Shown here: piece after piece, positions 10,601 through 22,540 of the stretch
Position numbering within the stretch: the first letter of the stretch is position 1
Layout: every line of letters starts with the position of its first letter
Assembly (NCBI GenBank): GCA_009829735.1
Contig: CM020618.1
Location: 22,615,346-22,679,345 of the forward strand
From: Pyropia yezoensis
Taxonomy: Eukaryota; Rhodophyta; Bangiophyceae; Bangiales; Bangiaceae
Length of the DNA stretch: 64,000 nucleotides
Reading direction: 5' to 3'
Translations under genes and position numbers: made by a program
The notes under the pieces: model-generated
Told to the model about the DNA's origin: nothing
Database searches by the model: none
Seen by the model: only the letters and a program-made list of their open reading frames with translations

Positions 10601-12987
10601 TCCCAGTTCTTGAGCCGCTGGGCTTCGTCAAACACCACATAGCGCCAGGTCATCATGGCGCCACCAATCCGCGACTCCGAGACCAGCTGCTCGTAGCTGG
10701 TGAGCAGCACGTCAAACTTGCCAGGATGGACAACCGACGACAGCAGCCGCGACCGTTCCGCGTGGTTACCGTAAAAGAGAAGCACGCGGAGGCCCGGTGC
10801 CCAGCGCGCCAACTCAGCCTGCCACGACGGCAACACAGAGAGCGGAGCCACGACCAGGTGGGGCCCCCGCACGCCTCGCTCTACAGCCAGGTATTCGAGG
10901 AAAACCGCCACTTGCATCGTCTTGCCCAGTCCCATTTCATCGCCGAGGACCCCCCCCGTGGCGGCCGGGTGGTGGCGCACCAGCCACCGGACGCCGTCCA
11001 GCTGGTAGGACCGCATGGTGCCGCCCTGTACCCAATCTGGCTGGGTTCGAAAAACGTCGACGTCAGGCAGGGGCAAGCCGGAGTCGCTGCCCACCGCCGC
11101 CCGGAGGGGGCCCAACAGCCGCGCTGCTATGGGTCCGCCCAGCGACGTGTCCGCATCGGCGGAACCGAGGAAGGGCTCAAAGCACCGCCAGTGGGCAGAG
11201 AGAAAGCCCAGCCGATACGGCGCAGCGGCAACCGCATCGCGCTTGAGCGCCCGGTTGAGCGCCAGCCGCGCACTGTCGTCCTCTGCGGCACGGCTCTGCG
11301 CCGCAGCGGCACGGCCGCCATTGGCAAGCTCTCCGTCGCTCCCACCGCCCGCCTCCGCGGCGGCCGCCTCAGCCACAGCGATGCGCGCCAGTGACCCGGC
11401 CACGTCTGGCGCCGAGTGGGTCCCACAGCACGCCACATGCGGCGCAGACAGACCTGGGATGTACTCGGCTACCCAGCCACAGCGGCGTCCACAGAGAAGA
11501 TGAAAGGTGCGGGTGCAGGCCGCGTCTGCAGACAGCGGCTCGCCGCCTCTGGCCGCCTCGGACAGGGCGTCGAGCGCGCGGCAGGACACCACCCCAAACC
11601 GCTGGGGCTTGAGGCAAACGCAGCAGGCGGCAGGCGGACCCAACGACGCCCCCGCCACCGTCCCCCGAACCAGGCGGGCAGCCCAGTCCACCGATAGGCC
11701 TGTCCCCCACGCAGCGCATGCGATGTGGACCCAGCGGACCTTCTTGCGCAGCACCGCCGTCTGAAAGACCGCACCCCCGACGGTGGGACAAACCGCACAC
11801 TCAACGGACCGCGGCGGAACGCCCGCTGAACAGGCGTCGCAACGAAAGGCGTTACGCGTACCGCCCCTGCGGCTGGCCGCCACACCCCGCGGTGGGGTGG
11901 CCGCCGTCGGCGACGCCGTCGTTGACACTGCCGCCGCCACATCAAGGCCGTAGCACTCGCGGTGGACGACCACCCCACACGCGGTGCACACCGCCAGAGG
12001 GTCCCCCTCGCCGCCGCCCTTGCCGCAGCAGTGGCACACCCGCGCAGCCGCCGCCGCTGCCGCCCGCGGGGGGGTGACGGGGGAGGCGACCGCCGCCGCA
12101 CGACGGGCGGCGGCCTTGCGCACCAGCTGCGCCGCCCGCACCAGATCCAGCGGGGCACCCGCCTCGCCCTCCGAGTCATCCGACACGGTGACCGCGTCGG
12201 CCGCCACGGCAGCGGCCGTGGCGGCCGCCGCTGCCGCCGCGGCCGCTACCGCCGCCGTGGCCGCCGCAGGCGCGCGCCGGGCCCACGGGCTGGGCACCTC
12301 ACTATCCTGGGCGGCCGGTGGCACCGCCGGCTTGGCCGCCCGTGCTACCGCCGGCCGTGCGGCCGGCGGTGGCCGCGCCTTGGCGGCCGCAGCCGCGGGG
12401 ACGGGGACAGTGAGGCTGCGGCCACGGCGGGGTGGCCGGCCGGCAACGTTGGCCGGTGCGGCGGCCGCCGCGGCAGTGGCGCCCGCTGAGGGCGAGCGGC
12501 GGGGTCGAAGGCTGTCCACCATCAGGCCGGGCCGTGCCGCCCGTGCCGGCCCGCGGCGCCCGCCTACGCGGCCGCCCCGCGCCGCCGTGCCCGCTACCCC
12601 CCCGGGCGACCCCCCCCCGGCCGTGGGGCCCCCCGCCGCGGTGTCATCCTCATCATCGGCCTGGCCCCCGCCATCTTCCTCCGCTGACGCACTCGACGAG
12701 CTGGCATAACTGCCGCTGCCGCTGCCGCTGCCGTCGTCACTCGACACGAGCACAACAACATCGCCACCGGCCACACCGTTACGAGACTCCCCGTCTACCG
12801 CAGCCGCTGCCGCCGTCGCCCCGAGCGGCGCCGCGGGCCGGCGCCTCGACCGGCGAGGCCGGCCACTCTCGGGCGTGGCGCCCGCCGCCGCGGCACCAGT
12901 GGTCGACCCGGCGTCGACGGCGAGCGCCGACGGATCGCGCATCGCCGCCGCCGCCCCCCGGCGCCGGCGCTTGGCGGGTGGTGCCAT
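7673..12987 (-). CDS. SNF2-family chromatin-remodelling ATPase with PHD/ePHD modules; one frame break
   Basis: The ATG at 12987 starts a nuclear protein of about 1,750 residues (MAPPAKRRRRG, basic and NLS-like). Residues 1-310 are Ala/Pro/Ser low complexity. Residues about 318-525 hold a C4HC3 PHD finger (CHCCGKGG...VVVHRECYG), a second Cys/His cluster and an extended PHD (VRWVHIACAAWGTG...), an arrangement like the PHD-knuckle-ePHD block of BRPF/JADE proteins. The SNF2 ATPase follows: GDEMGLGKTMQ near 685 (Walker A), DEAQ near 786 (motif II), FSQWTQTLDVLEDLL near 1005, STRAGGVGLNLQ near 1064 and HRIGQTRPV near 1102. These residues predict ATP-driven nucleosome remodelling guided by histone-tail reading. 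A C-terminal Cys/His module starts at CFVCERP (near 8790) and continues in another frame as CKLCPNVIHRRC...CDGC...CAACPQSWCDGC (8450-8150). The frame change lies in the G-runs at 8463-8501, so it is a homopolymer indel, real or from sequencing. No intron is needed elsewhere. Confidence 0.88.
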
Positions 12988-15535
12988 CTCGGGAACGTGG
13001 GCAGTCGCCGCAGCGGACCGTCAGCCAGCAGGAGGAAGTCCGCCTAGACAGACAGCGATGCGTGGTGTGCCGTTCCGCGGGGCCCGCTGCAGTAGCCAGG
13101 AGCAGACCACGAAAAAAAAAAGAGGAAAAAAAAGAAGGGAGAAAGCCAAAAAGCAACGTCGGCCGAGCCACCTACGACGGGGGCCCACGGGCGGCTGGCG
13201 TGGTGGATCGTCGCCCTCACGCGCCGTCGCGCAGCCGACCGTGGATCGCGCCTCCGTTGACGCCGCCGTCGTCACCGACGCCACGCGGGGCGGTTGGGGT
13301 TAGGCGCGAGAGGGACCCGCGGCCGCCGTGGTGTCGCCGTGACGAGCCCCGGCCGGCCACGTGGCGCATCAAACGGCGCGCAAATTCTGGGTGCACTGCG
13401 CGAGGCCACTGATTTGGGATCGGAAGGCGGCTGCGTCCGAGGGCTCGCGCGAGCTCACACTTGCCGGCCGTCGCCCCTTTCGTACGTACTGTACGGTACT
13501 GTATGTACGTACGGTACTGTATGTACAGTACTGTACAGACATTCCAATTGTTCTGGTTCTCGGTGAGGGAGGGGTGGTTGGCCATCTTCGCTCCGCGTGG
13601 CAGCGCCTACGGCGATGGATGATGGGCCCCCGTGGGTCGACCGGCAGCCGGCAGTCACTGTTTGCCGCCGCGCGTGTGACGGCGGCGGCGGCACAGACTG
13701 CAACGACAGCTGCCGCCGGCCGCGGCAACGACGGTGGCGGCTGCGTCGGGCGATATGCGGGGCAGACGCCGGCGACGGCCGCGACGGCCCCCGACGGTGG
13801 TGTAACTGGCGATGACGTGACCGCCGCGGGGCGGGGGGGTGCGGCGGTGGGACATGCCCAGGGCGAAGCGGGGAGGGGGTGGGTTGCCATTCCCCCCCAC
13901 TTGCGGCGGGCACTCTCGCGATCACTCGACTGCCGCGGTCCACCCGGCAGAAGAGGAGCGGTCCCCCCCGCTGCAGCGGCTGCACCCACCGCCTCCCGGC
14001 CAGACAGGGTGGTAGACAGAGGGCCGTTTTGGACGGCGTGACACCACGGGTGCCAGGTGTCGGGGCTAGACACTCAGTATACGGCCTACCTTTCCTCTCC
14101 CCCTTGGCTAGTCCACGGGGGTTGCCCTACTTGTACACTGGGCACCGCTCGGACCTCACTGCCCCGCTCCCCCCTGCGTGTCTCGCTGCGCCGTCGTCCC
14201 TTTTCCGCGCCCTCCTCCCAGTGTTGCGGTCCTTCTCCCTGTGTCGTCCCGACTCCCACCGAGTGGGTGCATCGTCCCGGCTCCCACCCGGTGGGTGCCG
14301 CAGTTGCACTCACAAACAGCTGGGCCCGCCACTGTGACAGAGGACCTTGCGGGTACGGGCGCTGCCGCGGCCGCGGTCGGCGACAGCGGGCATGCGTGTC
14401 AACACGTGACACCTCTTTCCCCAGAGGTGGCTGTTTGCGAGCGACGGGACGCGTGGGGGCAGGGGTGGTGTGACGGCGGGACCGCCGCGGGCCGCGACGG
14501 CGGCGGCCGCTTTCGGGGGGGTGGCCGCCACGGCAGCAGCGGCGGCGGCCGCCGCTCCTCGCGCGGGCGCACCCAGCCGGTGGGGCGCTGCCGCCGCGGG
14601 CCGTCACCGCCGAGGCGGAGCCGCGCAGCTGTGGACGGCAGTGCAACGGCGAGCGGCAGCGGCGGCGGGGGGAGTAGCACTCCCAACGGAGCCAGTGGGC
14701 CCCGACGTCGCCACGCCCCCGCAACGGCTGGCAGGGGGAGGCTGCTCAAGGCCCAGTGGGTCTGCCATCCATGACCTAGAGAGTGTGCAGTCCATGGGTA
14801 CAAACTCGGCGTGACGTATTGTGCATGACCAAGAGACCCTCGGGGGCTGTCCACCACCAGGGACAGATGGTGCAGTACAGCGAAACAAGCAGGCTGCCCC
14901 GTGACCGTGTCGGAGCTTGCCGGGCGTGCGTGCGCGGGAGGGGCGGGAGCCACCCAAAATCTTGCCGTTGAGGCGCGTGCCCCAATCGCGCGACCCGACG
15001 CACGGCCCCCCCAGCGATGCGCTGTGCACCCCGCTCGCGCGCCTCGACGGGGCGCACGCACGTGGGCGCGCACGCACGGGGGCACACGCACACGGGGGCG
15101 CGCGCCAGCACAGCCCACCTCTCCGCGTGGGCCCCTCCCCTCCCGGCAGCCTCGTCACGCCCTCCCCCCCTCCTCTCACGGGTGTCGGTGTGTCTCCCTC
15201 TTCTGCGGTGCGTTTGCCCTTTCTCCTCTGCTGCCCGGCTGTCCAGCCGCCCCTAAAAGCGAGAGCAGCGCAGACACCCCCACCCCACCCCGCCCCGCCT
15301 TTCCCGTGCCGCCGGGTGGTGCCTGCCGCGCCCCCCTTCCCCCCCCCCCCGCTACGTCTCCGTCGCCATTTTCAGCCCGCCCGCCGGCCCGGCCACCCGC
15401 CTGCCCTCCCGGGTCTTTCCACCTTGCACTTCCCCCCCCCCGGTCGGCGGGCCTGTACTCCATCCTTGCTGATTCCCCCCTTCCCCCCCCCCACCCCCCC
15501 CCTCCAGGTTCTCGTTCCGCCGCGGGAAGTTGGCC
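12988..15535. other. Intergenic; upstream of the SNF2 gene, GTAC cluster
   Basis: This is the 5' side of the SNF2 gene and the approach to the next plus-strand gene. An A-rich stretch lies at 13110-13150 and a GTAC-dense palindromic stretch at 13481-13540. Open frames at 13361-14041 and 14178-14814 (+) are Ala/Gly/Arg-rich and show no domain; they could be unrecognised exons, but I do not call them. A C-rich tract ending CCTCCAG just before 15507 looks like a splice acceptor, so a leader exon of the following gene may be in this stretch. Confidence 0.45.
13481..13540. promoter_or_regulatory. GTAC-rich palindromic cluster
   Basis: Ten GTAC tetramers lie within 60 bases, including a perfect 18-bp direct repeat (13491-13508 and 13509-13526). 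GTAC is its own reverse complement, so the stretch can also form hairpins. It lies about 500 bp upstream of the minus-strand SNF2 start. GTAC is the core of copper-response elements bound by SBP-domain factors in green algae; whether it acts that way here is only a guess. Confidence 0.35.
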
Positions 15536-15992
15536 ATGGACGCGGGGTCCCCCCGCTTCCCCACCTCCCCCACCCTCGTGGCGGGGTGGGCGGCCAAGGA
15601 GCTGCCACCGGGGGTGGTCGCCGAGCACCTGCCAGGGGTGGTGGCCGCCGCCGCCGCCGCCGTGGCCGCACGGGGGCGCCCGCCGCCGACCCCACCGCCG
15701 CCGCCTCCGCCGTGGCCCCTCGGGGAGAACTGCCGCGTCGGCGACGGCGGCGACGACGACGAGGACGGCGGCGGCGGCGGCGACGGCACCGTGACGGCGG
15801 TAGCGCCCCCGGCAGACGCCGCCACGCTGCTGGCGCGCAAGGGCGCCGCCGCCACCTACGCGGCGTTTGTGGCGGCGGCCACCGCCGCCACATCGCGGCC
15901 GGTGGTGGCGGGGGGGGCGGCGACGCCGCCCCCAGCCTTGGCGGTCAGCGGCGCGAGGCGTCTGCAGCTGCTGCGGGGCTTTGCGGCTGCCA

Positions 15993-16023
<31 letters not shown>

Positions 16024-16219
16024 GGCGCCCCCCCCCCTGGCGGCGATTGCGGCCGTTGTCGCTGCGTTTGCCGATCGCCTTGCCGCCGCTGGCGTGGCGG
16101 TGTACGTGTGCAGGCGGCTCGAGTGGGCGCACGAGGGGTGGGTCACCCACGGGTGGCTCGAGTGGGTGGACGTGGACGTGGCGGGGGGCTACGTGCCAGC
16201 CGAGGCGGTCAAGGGGTGA
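15536..16219 (+). CDS. Uncharacterised Ala/Pro-rich protein
   Basis: From the ATG at 15536 the frame gives 227 residues, starting MDAGSPRFPTSPTLVAGWAA. The middle is low complexity (Pro run, Asp/Gly run, Ala-rich helices). The C-terminal 50 residues look ordered: FADRLAAAGVAVYVCRRLEW followed by AHEGWVTHGWLEWVDVDVAGG. I do not recognise the family. A C-rich tract ending CTCCAG at 15506 suggests an upstream exon. The stop lies in GGGGTGAGCC, which also reads as a splice donor, with a poly-C tract and CAG at 16252-16264, so the true protein may continue. Third-position GC is very high, like its neighbours. No signal peptide or membrane segment is visible. Confidence 0.5.
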
Positions 16220-17334
16220 GCCACCGGCGGCCCTGGGGCGTGGTGCCCGCCCCCCCCCCCCCCAGGCGTCGGGTCGGGCGGGCACGCCGCACGAGGCGCG
16301 CGCGTGTGTCACGCCCGCGGTTGGGGGGTTGGGGGGGGGGGGGGATGGGCAGTCTCTGGAGGGAGCGACGCGGGGAGGGGGGCGGCAGAGGTCTCGGCCC
16401 CGCCAGGGCGGCTTTGCGCGTGGCGGTCGCCGCCGCGCAGCCGGCCACAGCCGCGAGGGGCCGCCCAGCGGGGTATCGCTGGCCGCTGCGGGCACTGTGG
16501 GCAACGCCCCCGCGGCGGCGGTGACGACCGCGGCGGCGGCGGCGGCGGCGACGGTGGTGGTGGGTGTATGCGCAGATGGCAACGGGCGCGGGGGATGGGC
16601 GGTTGGGGTCCGGAAGTGGGGGTTGGCGGGAGGAGGGCGGGCGCGGGGGGATGCGACTCTGGCCAGCGCCCCCCCCTTCCCAAACCCCAGCTCTCCCTCT
16701 TGCCCCCCCGCCGCCGCCCACGGGCACGCCGTGATACGACGGTTCGCTGCCTACCGCGGCCGCGACTGCGCCCTCAAAGACGCTGCCGTGACAGAGGCCC
16801 ACACAACGGCGGACAGCGCGGCCGCAGCACCGGCGGGGCGCCGAGCACCGCGGCGGGCGCGGCGGCCGGCCGCCACACGGAATGTCAATGGGCGCGCACG
16901 CCCGCACCGCCGCTCGATTACAACATGTGGCGATGGGCGGCGGTAAGAGGGGCGGAGGGGCGGAGGGGGAGTGAGAACGCGGCACACGTCGCGGCGGCGG
17001 CTGTCATGGCGGACCACACGACACGAGGGTGGCGGAGAAGCACGACGCGCACGGGCGTGGGAGCGCGCCCCCCCCGGCAAAGGTTGAGCAGCACGCATGC
17101 AGGGAATAAAAAACACGTACACGCGCGCACACACCAGGCACGCGTTCCTATGGCGAGGGCAGAAAATCCAGCCGCCCGCGCCATCCCGAGGCACAAGAAA
17201 GAGGAGGATACCACCGGGAGGAGACTCCAAAAACAGGGCGAAGAAGAAAAGAAAAAAAGCGGAGGAAAAATGCCTGACGATATGGACGGCAGGCGTACGG
17301 CCGGGCGGCAGCGGCGGGGGCGGCAGCGGAACGC
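16220..17334. other. Intergenic, no convincing gene
   Basis: GC-rich with a poly-C run at 16250-16263 and G runs near 16325-16345. It becomes A/G-rich toward 17280, which would be the 3' side of both flanking genes. Open frames here are compositionally biased and have no domain. Confidence 0.45.
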
Positions 17335-18268
17335 TCAGTCGGCGCTCGCCTTGGTCACGTCGTAATCCTCTGTCGGCAGGTCGTCGGTGGCCATGACGAG
17401 GCTGAAGAAGCCCACCGCGTTTTCCGGCTCCATCGGGTGCTCGGCCTGGAAGATGTAGCCCTGGACGGTAACAAGGGAGGAGCCTTCACGCCGCTCATAG
17501 TGGCCCTGTGCAGATGGAAAACATATGACGAAATGACATTGGCACATAGTGGACAGGGAAGGTGCAAGAATACGAAGACAAAACAGCACGACAGCAAGAT
17601 GAGTTCGGCGTCCAGGCATCCGGCACACAAAACACACGCACAGGGCAGATCCCCAACGGGTGCACCCCGGCAACGACCCTCACACGAGGATAAGACAACC
17701 GACACAACACACCACAAGGGCAGCAGGGCCACCCCCGGGCAAGGTCCTCACGAGTGGCGCCCCCCCCCCCTCTGTCCAAACGCACCTTGTAGAACCGGGT
17801 GACGGAGAAGCTAAAGTCCCCATCATAGTTGCGTGTCAGCGCCAGCCCCAGTGTGCCATCCGCCTCGTTGAGCGCCCACTCCCCCGTCACCGAGTCTGGC
17901 ACCGGCCCGCTGGTGGCGCCAAAGTCCACACCCTTGTCCGCCGCGCGGAGGTAGAGCGCCGACACGGCCTGCTCCGAGTCCTCCATCTCGATGAGCTGAA
18001 AGCTGCGGTTCCCCACATCCGCATCCGTCACGGGCGCCGTCGGGCCACCACCGCTGCCGGCCGACCGGGGGGGTGCCACCGACGCCGCACCCGGCGCAGA
18101 CGTGTTCTCTGACGACGACATGCGCAATACCGCACTGGGCGAGGCCGCGGCAGCAGCGGGGCAACCAGCAGGGGAGGGTGGCCGGCGGGTGGCCAGCCGG
18201 CCCGCGGCGCGTGGCGCAGCGCCGGCGCGCAGGTGCGCACAGAGCGGGGTACCGACGACAAAAGCCAT
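17335..18268 (-). CDS. Putative plastid-targeted protein, two exons, unknown function
   Basis: The ATG at 18268 starts exon 1 (18268-17786). The intron (17785-17506, 280 nt) begins GTGCGT and ends CTGCACAG, in phase 0. Exon 2 (17505-17335) ends at TGA. The product is 217 residues. Residues 1-50 (MAFVVGTPLCAHLRAGAAPR...) are rich in Ala, Arg and Ser, without acidic residues and with an early Phe, like a plastid transit peptide of a primary red plastid. The mature part has the alternating pattern of a small beta-rich domain: RSFQLIEMEDSEQAVSALYL, then VTGEWALNEADGTLGLALTR, FSFSVTRFYKGHYERREG and VTVQGYIFQAEH...VGFFSLVMATDD. I recall similar small proteins in plastid-bearing red-lineage algae but cannot name the family. 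Both exons keep the frame open across the junction, which supports the splice model. Confidence 0.72.
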
Positions 18269-21200
18269 GGTGAGGGGACGGTAGATTGGGGGGAGGGGGG
18301 GGGGATGAGCAGACGGTACGAAGAGTCAGGCGGGGGTGCTAGGAGGCGGTGGCGAGATGACAATAGCACAAAACAACGGCCCCGGGCACAATGGCGCCAG
18401 ACGACAAGTGCGGGAGTGGTGGTTGTGGTGCAGGAAGGCTGTTGCCAATGACCCGACGCGTACAAGACTTTGAGCGCGATGGGGCCACGTTCCGGCGAGA
18501 ACGTGCTCCAGCTTCTCGTCAGGGCTGAGCGGGACGTCCTGGACTGCCATTCCACGGCGGCCAAAGATATGTCTGTTCAGAAAAAAATCCCACTTCCCGC
18601 CAGATCTCCCATGCAGACCAATCAGCGGCGGTAGTTATACACTCTCATGTGCCAAGCTAGCTAGACAACCGTTCAAGTTCTTGCTGCAATTGGACGGCAA
18701 GAGTAACGATCAGCACCTCGACTTCACAGCGATCCGTACAGTTTACGTGCATTGGTTTGCGCGGGCTTATGGACGCAACCTTGTGAGATCGCTATGGTTC
18801 CGTCCTTAGGCCAAAGACCTTGGCTCATCTCTCTAACCGAACCGCGACTCATATCCATTTCCACATTTCAGCTGCAGTACAACCCCTATCTGAGCCTTCG
18901 CCTCCGCATGCGTACTAGAGTAGCGCAACATGCCCTGGGCGTGTTGAATGTACCGCCTCAGGCGTGCTTTACATGTGTTTTATGACGTGCCCCGACTCAC
19001 GCCCAGCGTTGAGGGGCGTGTTATCTGTGCTTTAAAAAAATAATACTACTGCAGCCGTTCTTTTTTTCGATCGCACCGGGCGCATAGAAGCGACTGGCAT
19101 CTTCTCGCGAGGCACGGCTTGTCAGCTCCTAGTATTGTACCCACAACTGATAACACGCCTGAGCACTACGACCTGCTCTGCTTCAATGGGCCTCCTCCAT
19201 GAAACCGACTGCTGCGGCTGCACACCCCCCGTACTCTTCGCCTTAGCTGCAGCCGTCGTCGCCAACCCTACCAACCCATACCAGCAGCCAGCCCACGACT
19301 GACAACACGCGTGAGCAGTACGCCCTGCGCGGCTTCCTTGGGCATCCTCCCTGCAGGCCAAGACTCTGTACGGAATGGATCAAACGCAGTGTTCTTGCTC
19401 ATTTTCATGTCGTTTTCTCACGACTGGTATCAGCATCACGACAAACTTGCTGGATGTGGCGGAAGGGAGTAGGAGACGGTGGAGAGCTGCGTGAGGCGAG
19501 GAGGAGGGGACACCTTAGGGCAACAAGGACGTGGGGGTCCAGGCTGGCTGGCCATCGATGTATGTGTCGGGGCAGAGCAAAAGGCGTCTAGGTGTTTCCC
19601 GCCTTGCCAAACACGCTGAGGCGGTCCATAATGGGCCTTGCCTCTTCCGATGCGCGCCATCCTGATGGTGGCGGTGAGAAGGTGCCGATGAGAGGGACCA
19701 GCACGCGTTGCCGGGGGATGGAGCCGTCAGAGAGAAGGGGACCGCCACCCAATGCTTCGAAGTGACGCGCCCAAGAGCCGAACAAGGCTAAATTTACTAT
19801 ACAGAAACGTACGTAACAGGCGCTTCCTTACTAATAAGGGGGGCTACATACTGATTAGAGAAGGCGTGTTTTGCGTGCTTCACGTGTTTTACGTGGTCAC
19901 GCCTCACGCATTGGCCAAGGAGGGCGTGTTGCGCAACCCTCATGCGTACACATTACTGACACCGTGGGGACCAGTCGCCCTCCCATCGATCGCGCTCACG
20001 CCGCCAGCGATGACAAAAGCTCGTTGTAGTCATCTCCTTGAAAATAACGGTCAGGCAAGTAGAATTCGAGCGTAACAACGGCGGACGGCGTCCGGGCGGT
20101 GGCAGCATCGACGGTGGCTCCACATACGATTTGAAAAAAGGGTCTTCATGGCAACGTGTAAATTGATCTCGGGGCGTCGTAGATAACGGTGATTCCCTAC
20201 AAGAGTGAAGTGATGCCACGTCTAATTCAGGGCCCTGAGAGCAAAACAGTCATCTCGTGCTCAGCGTGACCGTCCGATGTGGGTCGCGTCCGACATGAAT
20301 GAAGGCCTCCACTGTCCAGATACGCGTGCCTCATCTCTTGTTGGCCACTGGTCATGATCTCTGTCTGCACGGAGTTGGAGAATGTGAAGTAGCGCCGTCT
20401 ACACTATCACGTGAATTATTCGCCACCCCGGCTTCGAGCACCGTACCACGGGATAGCGTTACGGTACAGACGGAGGGGCTACACGTAGGGTTGCGCAGCA
20501 CGCCCGGGGCGTGCTCTAATGAGCACACCGGGGGCGTGATAAGGCGCGATTTAGGTGATCCGCCCTCACGCACCCAGTGAAAAGGGCGTGCTGAGGGCAG
20601 GATGTGTCGTACCAATACTTAATCACATATTTTCGATCCATGAAGCTTCCTCAGTGCAAGACTATCTATTCTACTCGTAATGTTGGCGCTTCGCGTCTCA
20701 ACAACGATGCTTATCGGTGAGACGGCGGTCGCGCGCAGAAGCCTCAGATGTGCAACGTCAAAAGGCCACCAATCCTGTTGAAGACAGTGCCTGCGTCAGA
20801 AATTGGCCGTTCTACGTCGCACACCCGAGGCTTCTGCGCGCGATGGTCGCCTCACTGATCTGCATCGTCATCTGTCGACTTCACTTGGGGGGTGTTACAA
20901 CAATGTTCAGCCATTAACTGAACAGTTTGGGGGCGCTAGGTTTTGGGCGGGATGGGCATGCTTGACTTCGTGGGGTGTGCCCCGGCGTGCTCTAAGACGT
21001 GATCCGCCCTCGCGCCCTCCAAAAAGGGGCGTGCTGTGCAACCCTAGCTCCACGTATTGCACATAGGTAGAGAGATAAGCACATCCGTGGTCGTTCTCCG
21101 AGACGGGTTTCAAAATGTTTTCATTTTGGTTTCGCCCTACGCAGTTCCTCGGGCAAGCATGAGCTTCAAAGGTGGCTTTTGACAATGTTTACGGAGAGCT

Positions 21201-21506
21201 CCGATCGGGCCAGGAACACACACACACTTGAGAATTCCAATCACGTGGGAAGCAACTGACCAGTGTCTGCTCCTCGTTGCGGTCCGCTCTTGTGCAAAAA
21301 GATGGATCTGGGGCTCTCTCCGCGTTCCCGAAGAACACGACGGGCGAGCAGGTAGTAATGAAAGCTACATGTCGGGCATCGCGGCACACGGCATGAAAAT
21401 GGACGAGAAAGTGCCAGATCGCCGGAGAAAGTACCTGCGCTGTGACCGAGCAGCGCTGTAAGTATGCCATAATCAGGCTTGAGAGGTGACAATCTCACTT
21501 GAAAAC
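18269..21506. other. AT-richer, gene-poor region with small dispersed repeats
   Basis: Base composition drops sharply from the gene block. No frame longer than about 110 codons shows protein-like character. The stretch holds a diverged duplication of about 60 bp (19141-19201 and 19292-19352) and several short palindromic units built around GGGCGTGCTG and GCAACCCT near 18.9-19.03, 19.9, 20.5 and 21.0 kb. No tRNA or rRNA is seen. Confidence 0.5.
20486..21046. repeat. MITE-like unit(s) with near-perfect terminal inverted repeats
   Basis: The left end TAGGGTTGCGCAGCACGCCC (20486-20505) is the reverse complement of the right end at 21027-21046 with one mismatch. Next to each end lies a related body containing GGCGTGCTCTAA, TGATCCGCCCTC and AAAAGGGGCGTGCTG. 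This means the interval may be either one element or two roughly 100-bp palindromic copies that each lost one end. A further half copy, AGGGCGTGTTGCGCAACCCT, is at 19921-19940. No coding capacity and no clear target duplication are visible. Confidence 0.4.
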
Positions 21507-22078
21507 TGTAGCATCCCTGGCCCTGACTTGGCGCCGACCCGGGATGGCGACCAAGGGACACCAGGTGCCAGGACACGCCCGCCGTGTGGGGATGGTTGGC
21601 GGCCGTGGCCCGTGCCCGGCACTGGGATGCGGTGGACTACGCTACCCACACGTGAGAGAGGGACTTCTGATGGGTTTTTGCATATTTGTGAGGGACTCGA
21701 TTTGAGAGAATTTGAATGTGAGATTTGTGAGGGAGAATAGAATTAGTAGTGATAGTGGCCCCGGACCTGACGAGGACAGACTCGGGTCGGGGCCACTCGT
21801 GGGTAGGGGGGGGCTACCTCGCCAACGTGCCGAGGCTCCCCCAGATGCACGTCAAGAGGAACAGCGAGGCGCCCTTGGCCCGCGCCCTCAGGGAGAAAGA
21901 CAACTGCGCGTTTGCTTTCCTCTTCCCCGTGTGCACTACCGTGCGTATCTGTTCGCTCTGCCAGCAGGCACGTGAAGCAACAGGCATACCACTCTCGTAG
22001 TTCCCGTTTCTGTGTTACCTGTCCGTCTCCCCCGAGGGATACTGACACGTGTCTGAGAGGATCGAGTTTTATACCACA
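21507..22078. repeat. Solo LTR-like repeat, family D, copy 1
   Basis: A 572-bp sequence begins TGTAGCATCCCTGG and ends TATACCACA. It is a close copy of 62789-63358, which has a clean target duplication, so both are read as solo LTRs of one family whose internal part is absent from the window. The flanks here (AAAAC on the left, CGTCG on the right) do not match, so this copy is either old or recombinant. Confidence 0.6.
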
Positions 22079-22540
22079 CGTCGCCGTTGTCACTGAGCTC
22101 CGCCGCCATCGAATGGGGCGAGAGCAGCTTGCTCACGAAAGCCGGGCTGTGTCTCACACAACCAATACGGGTGCGCGTTTTAAATGAGGACACTATTGGC
22201 AGAGGGGTACTCGAGTGTCACGGCAGCGTCGCTGCAGAATCCGCTTCTGCGAGTAGGCGTATGCGTGCACCACTGGGCGGGGAGCTGTTGGATGTCCAGG
22301 GTATTTGCTCGCCGGATCGGCCCACCTCTCGCACAACAAATGGTCGACCTTCTCCAGAGTCGTGTCGGTTCCCAATCAACTTGCCTGTCGCAGTGGCAAG
22401 TGTGTATTCGAAAGCTGTCGCTGACGCAAGCCGCAAGTCCGCGCACGAGATTCAGTTGCCGCTGTGGTGACGTCAGCCGAGGCGCCCCAGTGCACGGCGC
22501 TCGACAGCATGGTCGTCTCTCGGTGCTGTTCGTGTCGGTG
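22079..22540. other. Spacer between a solo LTR and element A
   Basis: About 460 bp of mixed composition without a recognisable gene. TCGGT at 22535-22539 recurs at 37925-37929 on the far side of element A and is its likely target duplication. Confidence 0.5.

Noticed and set aside
21507-22540. Left solo LTR as the 5' LTR of an element reaching 22540
   Set aside because: No primer site follows it, and no second LTR or internal domain is present.
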